DNA of 64,000 bases from assembly GCA_902363665.1 (NCBI GenBank), contig CABJAW010000015.1, positions 47,085 through 111,084 on the forward strand. The letters are read 5' to 3'. The DNA comes from Lachnospiraceae bacterium. GTDB lineage: Bacteria > Bacillota > Clostridia > Lachnospirales > Lachnospiraceae. The position numbers and the translations under genes were made by a program. The notes under the pieces are model-generated. The model saw only the letters and a list, made by a program, of their open reading frames with translations, was not told the DNA's origin and ran no database searches. Every line of letters starts with the position of its first letter. Position 1 is the stretch's first letter. Positions 42,014-50,968 of this stretch are shown in pieces.

Positions 42014-43903
42014 ATGGAAAACATTGCGATTATTTTTGCCGGAGGCAGCGGCGTGCGCATGGGAGCGGGGGTGCCGAAGCAGTTTCTGGAGATCAATGGA
42101 AAACCGATCCTGATTCACACACTGCAGCTGTTTCAGGAGCATGAAGAGATCGACTGTATTTATCTTGCAGTCAATGAGGAATACATCTGTTATACACAGC
42201 AGCTTTTAAAAGATTACCGGATCGACAAGGTGTCGGCGGTTGTACCGGGAGGCGAGACCGCGCAGGACTCCATTTACAATGCGCTGAAGAGGGCGGCAGC
42301 GGAGCATTCCGGAAACAGTGTCGTGCTGATCCATGATGGCGTGCGGCCGTTTGTGGAATACGAGGTTATCAGTGACAACATTGCGTCCGTCAAAAAGTAT
42401 GGAAGTGCGATCACGTCGACGCTCTGCTATGAGACCATTCTGATCAGCCGTGACGGGGAGCAGGTGGAGACACTGCCGCTTAGAAAGGACAGCTATTCTG
42501 CACAGGCGCCGCAGAGCTTCTATCTGAAAGATATTCTGAGCGCACATGAGATCATCCGGGCTACGGAAAATGGGTATGAAAATATGGTCGATGCCTGCAC
42601 GATCTACCGTGCGATCGGCCGTCAGCCGCATATGGTACAGGGCAATCGGGGCAACATCAAGGTGACGACGCCGGAAGATGTATATATGTTTCGGGCACTT
42701 TTGCAGTATAAAGAAAATGAGCAGGCATTTGGATTTGGCCTGACGAACCGGCTGGCGGCAAAGATGAACCGCTACCGGGGCAAGAAAGTGCAGGAAGAGA
42801 AAAAACAGGATGAGCAGGCGGGAGGGAAAAACATGAAACGCTGGACAGAGGATGAAGCGCTGCAGGAAGATCTGGAACGGATTACGCGCTCAGAACAGAT
42901 CGACTGGGAGAAATTAAGGGGAAGCCGGATCGTGGTGACCGGAGCTACCGGTCTGATCGGCGGTATGCTGGTACGTGCGCTTGTGTGTGCGAGCGAACTG
43001 CGTGGATTGAATCTGAAAGTCGTGGCTGTGGTGCGCAGCAGAGAAAAGGCACAGAAACAGCTGGGCGAATTTATCAGTGCAGGACTGGAACTTGCTGTGC
43101 AGGATATCCAGAGTCCGGTCAAGATTGACGGACCGGTGGATTACGTCATTCACGGGGCTGGCATGACTGCATCAAAGGATTTTGTGGATCATCCGGTGGA
43201 AACGATCATGACGGCACTTCAGGGCACAAAAAATCTCCTTGAGTTTGCACGCGAAAAACAGGTAAAGAGCATGGTTTATCTTTCCTCCATGGAGGCATAC
43301 GGCGTGGTGGGGGATGCCAATTATATCGTACGTGAAAAGGATTACGGTTACATAGATCCGCTTCAGGTGCGCAGCAGTTATTCTGAGAGTAAGCGGATGG
43401 CAGAGGGGCTGTGCGGTGCTTATGCGCATGAATATCAGGTTCCGGTAAAAACGGCGCGTCTGGCGCAGACGTTCGGCGCGGGTGTTCCGAAAAATGAAAA
43501 CCGTGTCTTTGCGCAGTTTGCACGCAGCGTTATGCATGGAGAGGACATCGTGCTGCATACCGACGGAAGCAAGGCGCACTGCTATTGCTACACGACGGAC
43601 GCGGTGCTTGGCCTTCTGACGATTCTCTTAAAAGGAGAAAACGGTGAGGCATACAATGTCTCCAACGAGGCTACCTACGGCACGATCCGGCAGATGGCAG
43701 AGATGCTGATCGAAAAGTATCCGTGGAGCGGCTCAAATCTGATCTTCGATATCCCGGAGGATGTGAACAGGTTTGGGTATGCGCCGACTTCGCGGATGCT
43801 GGTGTGCTCGGAAAAATTAAATGCACTTGGCTGGAAGGCAGAGGTATCACTGCCGGAGATGTTTGAACGGCTGATCCGCAGTATGCGGGCGCAGGAGGAG
43901 TAA
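42014..43903 (+). CDS. fusion: TarI-like polyol-phosphate cytidylyltransferase + SDR-type NAD epimerase/reductase
   Basis: 629 residues from the ATG at 42014 (GGAGGGGAGATGGC before it). Residues 1-235 are a cytidylyltransferase of the IspD/TarI fold: FAGGSGVRMG, VPKQFLEINGKP and LIHDGVRPF. HDGVRPF and the setting favour TarI (CDP-ribitol) or a related CDP-polyol over IspD. Residues 285-629 are an extended SDR: GATGLIGG near 310, SSMEAYG and YSESK near 455. The layout recalls Haemophilus Bcs1/Acs1, which joins a cytidylyltransferase to a ribulose-5-phosphate reductase, but the SDR class here differs. An in-frame ATG at 42833 has GGGAGGG seven bases upstream and may produce the SDR part alone. 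Confidence 0.88.
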   Translation: MENIAIIFAGGSGVRMGAGVPKQFLEINGKPILIHTLQLFQEHEEIDCIYLAVNEEYICYTQQLLKDYRIDKVSAVVPGGETAQDSIYNALKRAAAEHSGNSVVLIHDGVRPFVEYEVISDNIASVKKYGSAITSTLCYETILISRDGEQVETLPLRKDSYSAQAPQSFYLKDILSAHEIIRATENGYENMVDACTIYRAIGRQPHMVQGNRGNIKVTTPEDVYMFRALLQYKENEQAFGFGLTNRLAAKMNRYRGKKVQEEKKQDEQAGGKNMKRWTEDEALQEDLERITRSEQIDWEKLRGSRIVVTGATGLIGGMLVRALVCASELRGLNLKVVAVVRSREKAQKQLGEFISAGLELAVQDIQSPVKIDGPVDYVIHGAGMTASKDFVDHPVETIMTALQGTKNLLEFAREKQVKSMVYLSSMEAYGVVGDANYIVREKDYGYIDPLQVRSSYSESKRMAEGLCGAYAHEYQVPVKTARLAQTFGAGVPKNENRVFAQFARSVMHGEDIVLHTDGSKAHCYCYTTDAVLGLLTILLKGENGEAYNVSNEATYGTIRQMAEMLIEKYPWSGSNLIFDIPEDVNRFGYAPTSRMLVCSEKLNALGWKAEVSLPEMFERLIRSMRAQEE

Positions 43904-44046
43904 GCACAGGCCGGTGGCAAAGAAAAATATTTGCTGCAGCATTCGCTGTAAAAGGAATGAGCAGCAGTAAAAAGGAATGCCTTGAGTAAGACACAGGTTG
44001 TTAGGACAGAGCAGGAGTTCCGCAGCAAAGAAAAGAGGAATACCGG

Positions 44047-44988
44047 ATGGAACAGAAAATCACACCGGAAATGATATGGAAAAATTTTGAGGGAAGCCGT
44101 ATCGTGCTTGCCGGAGTCAGAAACAGTGACCGGGCACTTTTTGGAGAGAGCCTTGGAACGGTGGCAAGCCAGATGGGCGGAGCGGTCACAGTGTCAGACG
44201 GAGAGGAACAGATCCGTGAAGGCGATTATGTGCTGCTTTTTACACGGACTGCGGTGCCGGATCGAAAACGGAAGGCATCAGAGTGGACAACAAAGCCTGG
44301 AGACTGGAGCATGGCGGCCGATGACTGGGAGGAAACGATGAAGCTTCTGGAAACGCTTCGGAGTCTGCCGGAGAAAAAGCCGGCCGGAGTGCTTCTTATT
44401 TCCGGAAATGAAGTCTATGGAAAAAGCTATGGATATCGCCAGGCGAAAAAGGAAGAAGATCTTGGCTATATCTGCCATACGAATGCAGCAGACGCAGCGG
44501 CGCAGTGCATGCGCATGGCAGAACAGTTTGCCTGCCGTCTGGCAGCGGAAAAAAATCTTCCGGTGCGGGTCGTGCGGATGGACGGAAACGCGGAGACAGA
44601 AGCGCTTCGCCGACTGCCGCTTCAGGCAATGCGTGTGCTGATGCTCGGCGCATCTGGAGAAATCTACAATATCTCAGGAAAGAAAGACGAACCGGCAGCG
44701 GAAAAGCCGAAAACGTCAGTGGATGGAAAAAAGCCGATTCGGATCGGAGATCCGAAGATTGTGTCATTTCAGGATCGGAAAGAGGAACGGGAGGACCGAC
44801 AGGCAATGCTCGAACGGGAGCGGAGCGCTTCCGGTACCTGGCTGCGGGAAAATGACCCGGGGAACATCGAGGCAAAGGCACATGGACTGACGGATTATGA
44901 GATTGAAAACGGTGAGATCAGCACATCGCCGCTCTCACCGATGACGGTTGTGACCGATACGACGAAAGCAGAAAAGCTTGGAAAGTAA
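44047..44988 (+). CDS. degenerate SDR/epimerase-like protein
   Basis: 313 residues. The first 215 follow the shape of the neighbouring SDR domain: [11 protein letters not shown] at the place of the nucleotide-binding loop, [16 protein letters not shown] at the SS-YG strand, and VRVVRMDGN. The glycine-rich GxxGxxG loop and the YxxxK pair are gone, so it is unlikely to be a working dehydrogenase. The last 100 residues are charged and probably disordered ([16 protein letters not shown]). It lies between the SDR fusion and the SDR-LicD fusion and seems to be a diverged duplicate, perhaps structural or regulatory. GAGGAATACCGG precedes the ATG. Confidence 0.6.
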   Translation: MEQKITPEMIWKNFEGSRIVLAGVRNSDRALFGESLGTVASQMGGAVTVSDGEEQIREGDYVLLFTRTAVPDRKRKASEWTTKPGDWSMAADDWEETMKLLETLRSLPEKKPAGVLLISGNEVYGKSYGYRQAKKEEDLGYICHTNAADAAAQCMRMAEQFACRLAAEKNLPVRVVRMDGNAETEALRRLPLQAMRVLMLGASGEIYNISGKKDEPAAEKPKTSVDGKKPIRIGDPKIVSFQDRKEEREDRQAMLERERSASGTWLRENDPGNIEAKAHGLTDYEIENGEISTSPLSPMTVVTDTTKAEKLGK

Positions 44989-44996
44989 GGGATGCT

Positions 44997-46976
44997 ATGT
45001 TACTGCGGGATTTTTTAAATGAATTTGAACTGGACTGGGCGCAGGCTGCTTACCGGTCCGGCCAGATCCCACTGAAAAAAATAAAAAAGAAAAAGATACT
45101 TCTGGTCGGAGAACAGGAGGCGCTCCAGGATGCGGCGGCGTGGTCCTTTATGGCATGGAATGATGAGGCAAAAGCAGGGATCCGTGTTGAGGAAGCCTTT
45201 TTAAACGCAGAGGGTGCTTTGGAAGTGCGCCATGTTTTTACGGAAGAAGGATTCCAGATAAAGGAAGCCGATGTGGTGATCCTGACGGGACTTTGCTGTG
45301 CGAAGGCGCCTGAAGGAGCGGATGCATCGTTTGCATATCTGAAATCATTTTCGAATGTGGTTGATGCACTCTGCGGGAATGCAGACCCGGAGATTTTGCT
45401 GCTTTCTGACGGGCGGGTCTATGGGCGGACGGCTCATGCATTTGCGGTTTCCGAGTACGAGGCCGGCGCAACGGATCCTTCAGACCCGGCTTTTGCGCAG
45501 CAGTATCTGCTGCAGGCGATGGAGAGTATTCTGATCACAAAATGCCGAACGCACCAAAAACCGTATCAGATCCTGCGCACCGGCTGGATTTATGGGCCAT
45601 GCATTCCGATGATGGATCATGCAGCGGCTACCCTTGCAAAGAAAACAGCACGCGGGGAAAAGATCGAGCTGAGACTTTCGGCAGAACGCGATTCCTACAT
45701 CTGTATCCATGACGTGCTGACTGCGATCCAGTATGTGCTGACTGCGCTTCCGGAAAATAAGATTTTCAATGTAAAGGGAAAGGATTCGGACCGTTCCCCG
45801 GCTGAACTTGCGATGACGCTGTATCAGAATTTTCCAAAGCAGTGCCGGCTGGACCTGACGACGGAGACAGGAAAAAAAGCTTCAGACGAATGCAATGAGC
45901 AGAATACGGCCACAGCGGAAATGCGGATCAGGGAAGATATGGCCGAAGCGAAAACAGAAGTGCAGGAGCGTTCATTCGTGCCGCCTGGCGTTCTTCTGAA
46001 CACGCAGCTGATCGAGCACTACGGTTTTGAACCGTCGATCACGCTGGAGGACGGACTGATCATTCTGGTGAAATGTCTGCAGAAGACCGGAGAGGTTTTC
46101 ATTTTTGACAACACATACCTTGGAAAGCTTGAAAAAGTACAGAAGATTCTGCTCGGCTATCTTCTTGAGATCGACCGGATCTGCCGCCAGAACGACATCA
46201 AATATTTTCTGGCGGGCGGTACGCTGCTTGGTGCAATCCGCCATCACGGATTTATTCCCTGGGATGACGACGCGGATGTTATGATGCTGCGTGAGGATTA
46301 CGACCGTTTCCGCAAGGTGGCGCAGCGGGAACTGCCGGATAATATTTTTGTGCAGCTGCCGACGACAGAAAAGGGAAATTACAACCCGTTTACGAAGCTG
46401 CGCATCAACGACACAATGTTTGCGACGGAGTTTACCGGACATTTTATGGACATGCACAATGGCATCTTTTTCGATGTGCTGTCGCATGACCGCACCGGAA
46501 ATCATAAATGGTCACAGAAACTTCACCTGATAGTCACAATGCTGTCACGTTCTGTGGTGTTTAATAAGTGGGGAAATACAGATATCAAGAGCGGCGGCAA
46601 TCATCCGCTGATCTGCAAATTTGTTGATAAGGCAAAGTATCTGATTCCGATGCGCTTTGCGCTTTGGGCGCAGAACCGCAGTCTGGAATTTTTCAGGGAT
46701 CGCGGGACAGACTATCTCTATGACGGGATGGGCCGCAATTTAAAGCGCGGCGCATTTCCGAAGAAATGGCTGGATGAAGTGGTTTATGTGGATTTTGAGG
46801 GCTACCAGTTCCCGGTTCCAAAGGAATACGATAAATATCTGACGTATCTCTACGGAGATTACATGCAGATGATCCCGGTAAGCCACCGCAGAACCAGCCA
46901 CAGTATCGTACTGACGGATCTTGGAGCCTACTCCGACTTCCGGATCGGTAAGGAAAAAGAGAAACAGGAAGGATAA
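44997..46976 (+). CDS. fusion: SDR-like domain + LicD-family phosphotransferase
   Basis: 659 residues, starting 8 bases after the degenerate SDR gene. Residues 1-360 again have the extended SDR shape ([47 protein letters not shown]) but lack a proper glycine loop and YxxxK. Residues 385-650 are a LicD domain: [20 protein letters not shown] followed by DDDADVMM with the metal-binding Asp cluster near 421-424. LicD proteins move phosphorylcholine or other phosphopolyols from CDP-linked donors to glycans. No choline uptake or activation genes are present, so a CDP-polyol made by the TarI-like fusion is the more likely donor here; this is inference. Confidence 0.87.
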   Translation: MLLRDFLNEFELDWAQAAYRSGQIPLKKIKKKKILLVGEQEALQDAAAWSFMAWNDEAKAGIRVEEAFLNAEGALEVRHVFTEEGFQIKEADVVILTGLCCAKAPEGADASFAYLKSFSNVVDALCGNADPEILLLSDGRVYGRTAHAFAVSEYEAGATDPSDPAFAQQYLLQAMESILITKCRTHQKPYQILRTGWIYGPCIPMMDHAAATLAKKTARGEKIELRLSAERDSYICIHDVLTAIQYVLTALPENKIFNVKGKDSDRSPAELAMTLYQNFPKQCRLDLTTETGKKASDECNEQNTATAEMRIREDMAEAKTEVQERSFVPPGVLLNTQLIEHYGFEPSITLEDGLIILVKCLQKTGEVFIFDNTYLGKLEKVQKILLGYLLEIDRICRQNDIKYFLAGGTLLGAIRHHGFIPWDDDADVMMLREDYDRFRKVAQRELPDNIFVQLPTTEKGNYNPFTKLRINDTMFATEFTGHFMDMHNGIFFDVLSHDRTGNHKWSQKLHLIVTMLSRSVVFNKWGNTDIKSGGNHPLICKFVDKAKYLIPMRFALWAQNRSLEFFRDRGTDYLYDGMGRNLKRGAFPKKWLDEVVYVDFEGYQFPVPKEYDKYLTYLYGDYMQMIPVSHRRTSHSIVLTDLGAYSDFRIGKEKEKQEG

Positions 46977-46981
46977 AAACG

Positions 46982-47953
46982 ATGTTATCCGTAGTTTTAC
47001 CAGCTTACAACGAAGAAAAAATGATACAAAAGGCAGCCGATACGATCGACCGGATCCTGAATGCAGAGAAGATCTCATATGAGATCGTTTTTGTAAACGA
47101 TGGTTCGAAGGACCGCACGTGGGAGGAGATTGAACGTGCGGCCGGGCGCAACCCAAATGTGACGGGCGTCAATTTTTCCCGCAATTTCGGTAAGGAATCT
47201 GCGATGTATGCAGGGCTGGCAAGCGCTTCGGGCGATTGCTGTGCGGTGATGGACTGCGACCTGCAGCATCCGCCGGAGATACTGGTGGAGATGTACCGTC
47301 TGTGGGAGCAGGGGTATGAGGTAGTAGAGGGTGTCAAACACAGCCGCGGAAAAGAGAGTGCGCTGCATAAGGCAAGTGCCGGACTGTTTTATAAACTGAT
47401 CTCAAGTGCAGTGAAGATCGATATGTCGCGGGCTTCAGATTTCAAACTCCTGGACCGCAAAGCGGTGAACGCGTTGCTTGATATGCCGGAGAGAAATGTA
47501 TTTTTCCGGGCGCTCTCCTCATGGATCGGCTACCGGAAGACGACCGTGGAGTTTGATGTGCAGGAACGCACCGAGGGTGAATCGAAATGGTCGACGAAAT
47601 CGCTGATCAAGTACGCCGTAAAAAATATTGTTTCGTTTTCGACGGTGCCGATGCAGTGTGTGACGGTGGCGGGCGTGTTTGTGTTCCTGCTGGCGATCGT
47701 GCTTGGCATTCAGTCACTGGTGCGGTATTTCAGCGGACATGCCGTGGAAGGCTTTACGACGGTAATCCTGCTGATTCTGATCATTGGCAGCATCATTATG
47801 ATCAGCCTCGGTATTATTGGATACTATATCGCGAAGATTTATGAGGAAGTAAAAGGAAGGCCGCGTTATCTGATCTCCAGAAAGCTGGAGCGCCGGGCGG
47901 CTGGAAAAGAAAACACGGAACCTGCAGGACATGGAAAACCAGCCGATGACTGA
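46982..47953 (+). CDS. glycosyltransferase family 2, DPM1/GtrB type
   Basis: 323 residues. The GT-A domain covers residues 1-230 (LSVVLPAYNEEKMI, VNDGSKDRTWE, the DxD-like DCDLQHPPE). Two C-terminal membrane segments near 232-252 and 265-288 place it with polyprenyl-phosphate glycosyltransferases of the GtrB/Ykc type. It likely makes a lipid-phosphate-linked sugar for side-chain decoration of the polymer. No matching flippase (GtrA) or transferase (GtrC-like) is visible next to it. It starts 5 bases after the LicD fusion and is the last gene of the operon before spmA. Confidence 0.9.
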   Translation: MLSVVLPAYNEEKMIQKAADTIDRILNAEKISYEIVFVNDGSKDRTWEEIERAAGRNPNVTGVNFSRNFGKESAMYAGLASASGDCCAVMDCDLQHPPEILVEMYRLWEQGYEVVEGVKHSRGKESALHKASAGLFYKLISSAVKIDMSRASDFKLLDRKAVNALLDMPERNVFFRALSSWIGYRKTTVEFDVQERTEGESKWSTKSLIKYAVKNIVSFSTVPMQCVTVAGVFVFLLAIVLGIQSLVRYFSGHAVEGFTTVILLILIIGSIIMISLGIIGYYIAKIYEEVKGRPRYLISRKLERRAAGKENTEPAGHGKPADD

Positions 47954-48044
47954 GGCGAAATCAGTGTAGTAATCTGCGCAATACGGTACTATATGATCCC
48001 GTATCTTCATATACTTGAGAAGATAATGCAGCGGAGGCACCGCC

Positions 48045-48638
48045 ATGAATGGAATCTGGGGCGGAATGCTCCTGGTGGGGATCATTTACGGAGTAATGAC
48101 CGGGCGGACGGAAGCAGTCTCTGCCGCGGTGCTGGATTCTTCCCGTGACGCAGTGGCGCTGTGCATTACCATGCTTGGCATCACCGGGCTGTGGATGGGA
48201 CTGATGCAGATTGCGCAGGACGGAGGAGCAGTTTCAGTGATTTCGGCAAAAATGAAACCGCTGATCCGGTTTCTGTTTCCGGGAATCCCGGAGAATCATC
48301 CGGCATCCGGTGCGATCACCTTAAATTTTGCCGCGAATTTTCTCGGCCTTGGGTGGGCAGCGACTCCGGCAGGACTTCAGGCGATGAAGGAGCTGGAGGC
48401 GCTGCGGGAACAAAAAGGCGGGGAGGCCGGAACGGCGAGCGACGAAATGTGTGCATTTCTGATCCTGAATATTTCGTCGCTGCAGCTGATCCCGGTCACG
48501 GTAATTGCATACCGGAGCCAGTACCACAGCGCGGATCCGGCAGTTATCACGGGACCTGCGATCGCGGCGACAGCGGTAAGCACTGCGGCGGCTGTCCTTT
48601 TTGTAAAATGGGCAGGCCGGAAAAAGAAAAAGACGTAA
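48045..48638 (+). CDS. spmA: spore maturation protein A (nucleoside-recognition domain)
   Basis: 197 residues, the same size as Bacillus SpmA. About four membrane segments are visible, with the nucleoside-recognition (Gate) domain in the first 110 residues and ITLNFAANFLGLGWAATPAGL as a family block. SpmA and SpmB are needed for dehydration of the spore core. The start follows GCGGAGGCACCGCC. SpmB is usually encoded directly downstream; here the gene is followed by a 159-base palindromic element and a phosphodiesterase, and no spmB is seen in the window. A long second frame over the same bases is a shadow. Confidence 0.88.
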   Translation: MNGIWGGMLLVGIIYGVMTGRTEAVSAAVLDSSRDAVALCITMLGITGLWMGLMQIAQDGGAVSVISAKMKPLIRFLFPGIPENHPASGAITLNFAANFLGLGWAATPAGLQAMKELEALREQKGGEAGTASDEMCAFLILNISSLQLIPVTVIAYRSQYHSADPAVITGPAIAATAVSTAAAVLFVKWAGRKKKKT

Positions 48639-48688
48639 GAAAAAGGCTGCTCGGGATCAGAGGTTCCGGGCAGTTTTGACTTTAACGG

Positions 48689-48847
48689 GTACATCGTTAT
48701 CGAAATAACTATACCACTCACTTGTCTGCGAATCCGATTGCACAGATGAAAAAGTCTCAGCGTAGCCCGCTACGCCTGCGTTTTTTCATCTGCACACTCA
48801 AATCCGTATTCTGCGCAATTGATATAGTTATTTACGAAACGATGTAC
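48689..48847. repeat. family C MITE-like palindromic element
   Basis: Ends in imperfect inverted repeats of 25 bases (48689-48713 and 48823-48847; GTACATCGTT then AAATAACTATA, 21 of 25 matching). Inside are CAGATGAAAAA/TTTTTTCATCTG arms around AGCGTAG-CC-GCTACGC. No clear target duplication and no gene. It separates spmA from the phosphodiesterase gene and could form a long hairpin. Confidence 0.8.
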
Positions 48848-48870
48848 CAGAAAGAACAGGAGGTATCATT

Positions 48871-49605
48871 ATGAACACAAAAATCTGGGCGCACAGAGGC
48901 GCATCCGGTTATGCACCGGAAAACACACTGGAATCCTTTGAACTGGCAATTGAGCAGAAGGCGGATGGTATTGAGCTGGACGTACAGATGACAAAGGACG
49001 GTGAACTCGTCGTGATCCATGACGAGACGATTGACCGGACCGGAAACGGCACGGGCCGCGTGCAGGATCATACGTTAAAAGAGTTAAAAGCACTGAACTT
49101 CAACAAGACACATCCGGAGTATGCATCGGCGAAGATCCCGACGCTGCGTGAGGTCTATGAGCTCGTAAAGCCGTCTGGGATTACGGTGAATGTGGAGATG
49201 AAGACAGGCGTTTATTTTTATCCGGGCATCTGCGGCAAAGTGCTGGAGCTTGCCGAAGAAATGGGGATGAAGGAGCGGATCTGGTATTCCTCATTCAACC
49301 ATTCTACGCTTGTGGCGCTGAAAAAACTGGATCCGGGCGTGAGGACGGGGATTCTTTATGCGGATGGCTGGCTGAATGTACCGGAATATGCGTCACGCAT
49401 TCAGGCGGAGGCACTGCATCCGGCCTATTACAATCTGCAGTATACGGGATTCCTCGCAGAAGCAAAACAGAGAGGACTGAAGCTGCATGTCTGGACCGTC
49501 AACGACAGTGATATGATGGAGTACCTTGCGAAAGAGGGCGTGGACGCGATCATTACAAATTATCCGGACCGGGCAAGAAGAGTGCTGACAGAACTTGATG
49601 TGTAG
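48871..49605 (+). CDS. glycerophosphodiester phosphodiesterase 1
   Basis: 244 residues, cytoplasmic (no signal). The GDPD motifs are complete: WAHRGASGYAPENT (catalytic His and Arg), GIELDVQMTKDGELVVIHDET (metal-binding Glu/Asp, second catalytic His) and VEMKTG. It hydrolyses glycerophosphodiesters to glycerol 3-phosphate and alcohol. The start follows AGGAGGTATCATT. A second GDPD gene lies 315 bases downstream beyond the inverted family A repeat. Its place just after a polyol-phosphate polymer locus suggests polymer or lipid turnover, by context only. Confidence 0.93.
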   Translation: MNTKIWAHRGASGYAPENTLESFELAIEQKADGIELDVQMTKDGELVVIHDETIDRTGNGTGRVQDHTLKELKALNFNKTHPEYASAKIPTLREVYELVKPSGITVNVEMKTGVYFYPGICGKVLELAEEMGMKERIWYSSFNHSTLVALKKLDPGVRTGILYADGWLNVPEYASRIQAEALHPAYYNLQYTGFLAEAKQRGLKLHVWTVNDSDMMEYLAKEGVDAIITNYPDRARRVLTELDV

Positions 49606-49643
49606 ATGTAGTATACAGGGCAAATCAGAACATCTGTGAGTCA

Positions 49644-49804
49644 AAGCGGATATTCGCAATCCGCTTCGCTACTTGCTCATAACCGAGTAGCTGCTTCGCA
49701 GCTTATCAGGAGTGGCTTGTACCACTCCTGATACAAGCAAGTCCCTACCCACTGCTTATTGCTCCGCGCAATTGAAGCAGGGGACTTGCTTGACTCGGTT
49801 AAAT
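49644..49804 (-). repeat. family A palindromic repeat, 161-base copy 2 (inverted)
   Basis: By eye an exact reverse complement of 18578-18738, including all inner hairpins and the GTAGCG-AAGCGGAT-TGCGAAT-ATCCGCTT tail. It lies in the spacer between the two phosphodiesterase genes. Identity over 161 bases means a recent copy. Confidence 0.92.
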
Positions 49805-49919
49805 GTACTCACGGGGTGCACGTTGATGAAATTTGTGTGCGGCTGGCAGAAAATCGGCCACAAAAGTGAGTGCAGGAAAGACTCCGAGAGTACATTCGAA
49901 AGAAAAGAGGGGATCAGAG

Positions 49920-50732
49920 ATGAAACACGAAGGAGAATGGCTCCTTGGTGCGCTCGGCGCAGCCGGAGCTTATCTGCTGGCAATCATGCCGGAGCGAAAG
50001 CACCGGGCGGAGCGGATGAAAGGCATTTTTTATGCGCACCGCGGGCTGCATGATCTGGAGGCAGGTGTGCCGGAAAACAGTATGGCGGCGTTTGCGGCAG
50101 CGGTAGAAAAAGGGTACGGGATTGAATTGGATGTGCAGCTGACGAGAGATCAAATCCCAGTTGTGTTTCATGATTTTACATTAAAGCGGGTCTGCTCGGC
50201 GGAAGGGCGCGTAAAGGATTATACATTTGAGGAACTGCAACAGTTTTCGATCGAGGGAACCAATCAGCGGATTCCAGAGTTTGCGGATGTACTTCAGCTT
50301 GTAAACGGTGCGGTGCCGCTTCTGATTGAACTGAAGTGTCCGGATCTTGGCTGTGAAATCTGCCGCCTGACGGATCAGGAACTGCAGGGATATCGCGGCA
50401 GCTATACCATCGAATCGTTCAGCCCGATGGCACTTCTGTGGTACCGCAGACACCGGCCGGAGGTTCCGCGCGGACAGCTGGCGATGAATTATCAGCGGCA
50501 AGAGGGGCATTATGGACCGGAACGTATGGCATCCCGCCATCTGCTCTACAACTTTTTCTCAAAGCCGGATTTTATTGCCTATGATATCCGGGATCGGAAG
50601 GCGCTATCCAAGACGATCTGCAGGAGCATTTTCGACTGCCCGTGTGCGGCCTGGACGGTGCGCTCTGCCGCTCAGCTTGAACAGGTGCGGCCATATTATG
50701 ACTGCTTCATTTTTGAGGGTTTCTGCCCGTGA
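49920..50732 (+). CDS. glycerophosphodiester phosphodiesterase 2, membrane-anchored type
   Basis: 270 residues from the ATG at 49920 (AGAGGGGATCAGAG upstream); a longer frame from 49833 has no site. A short membrane segment at residues 8-22 (LGALGAAGAYLLAIM) precedes the catalytic domain. Motifs: YAHRGLHD, PENSMAAF, GIELDVQLTRDQIPVVFHDF and LIELKCP. Compared with its neighbour, the domain is shorter and the motifs are of the YhdW/UgpQ branch with Leu in RGLHD. It probably works at the membrane face on glycerophospho-lipids or polymer fragments. Confidence 0.9.
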   Translation: MKHEGEWLLGALGAAGAYLLAIMPERKHRAERMKGIFYAHRGLHDLEAGVPENSMAAFAAAVEKGYGIELDVQLTRDQIPVVFHDFTLKRVCSAEGRVKDYTFEELQQFSIEGTNQRIPEFADVLQLVNGAVPLLIELKCPDLGCEICRLTDQELQGYRGSYTIESFSPMALLWYRRHRPEVPRGQLAMNYQRQEGHYGPERMASRHLLYNFFSKPDFIAYDIRDRKALSKTICRSIFDCPCAAWTVRSAAQLEQVRPYYDCFIFEGFCP

Positions 50733-50739
50733 TGAAAAT

Positions 50740-50800
50740 CTGTTCAGAGGCACAGCGGCAAAATGCTGCGCATTTCACCGCTGTGGCGTATCCGCGAGAT
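50740..50800. repeat. family B element, diverged half copy
   Basis: CTGTTCAGAG, then AAAATGCT-CGCATTTC and GTGGCGTATCCGC, align base by base with the left half of 55100-55241. The right half and its inverted end are missing. Confidence 0.65.
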
Positions 50801-50839
50801 GGAATGATAACACATCGAAGAATTTCGTTTTGAAAATTG

Positions 50840-50868
50840 TTGTGATGGGCAGAAGAATGCGGTATACT
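50840..50868 (+). promoter_or_regulatory. promoter of phosphofructokinase gene
   Basis: TTGTGA (50840-50845), 17 bases, TATACT (50863-50868). Confidence 0.6.
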
Positions 50869-50968
50869 AAGTCTATGAAAACAGGAAAGTCAGTTACTTT
50901 GCGCCTGTGGGGCTTATGTAACGGCCGACCAGGACTTTCATCATAAAAAACGAAGGATGTGACGAACT

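Noticed and set aside
48161..48679. Frame overlapping spmA, considered as spmB
   Set aside because: Gly/Arg-rich out-of-frame shadow without membrane segments, whereas SpmB is a membrane protein.
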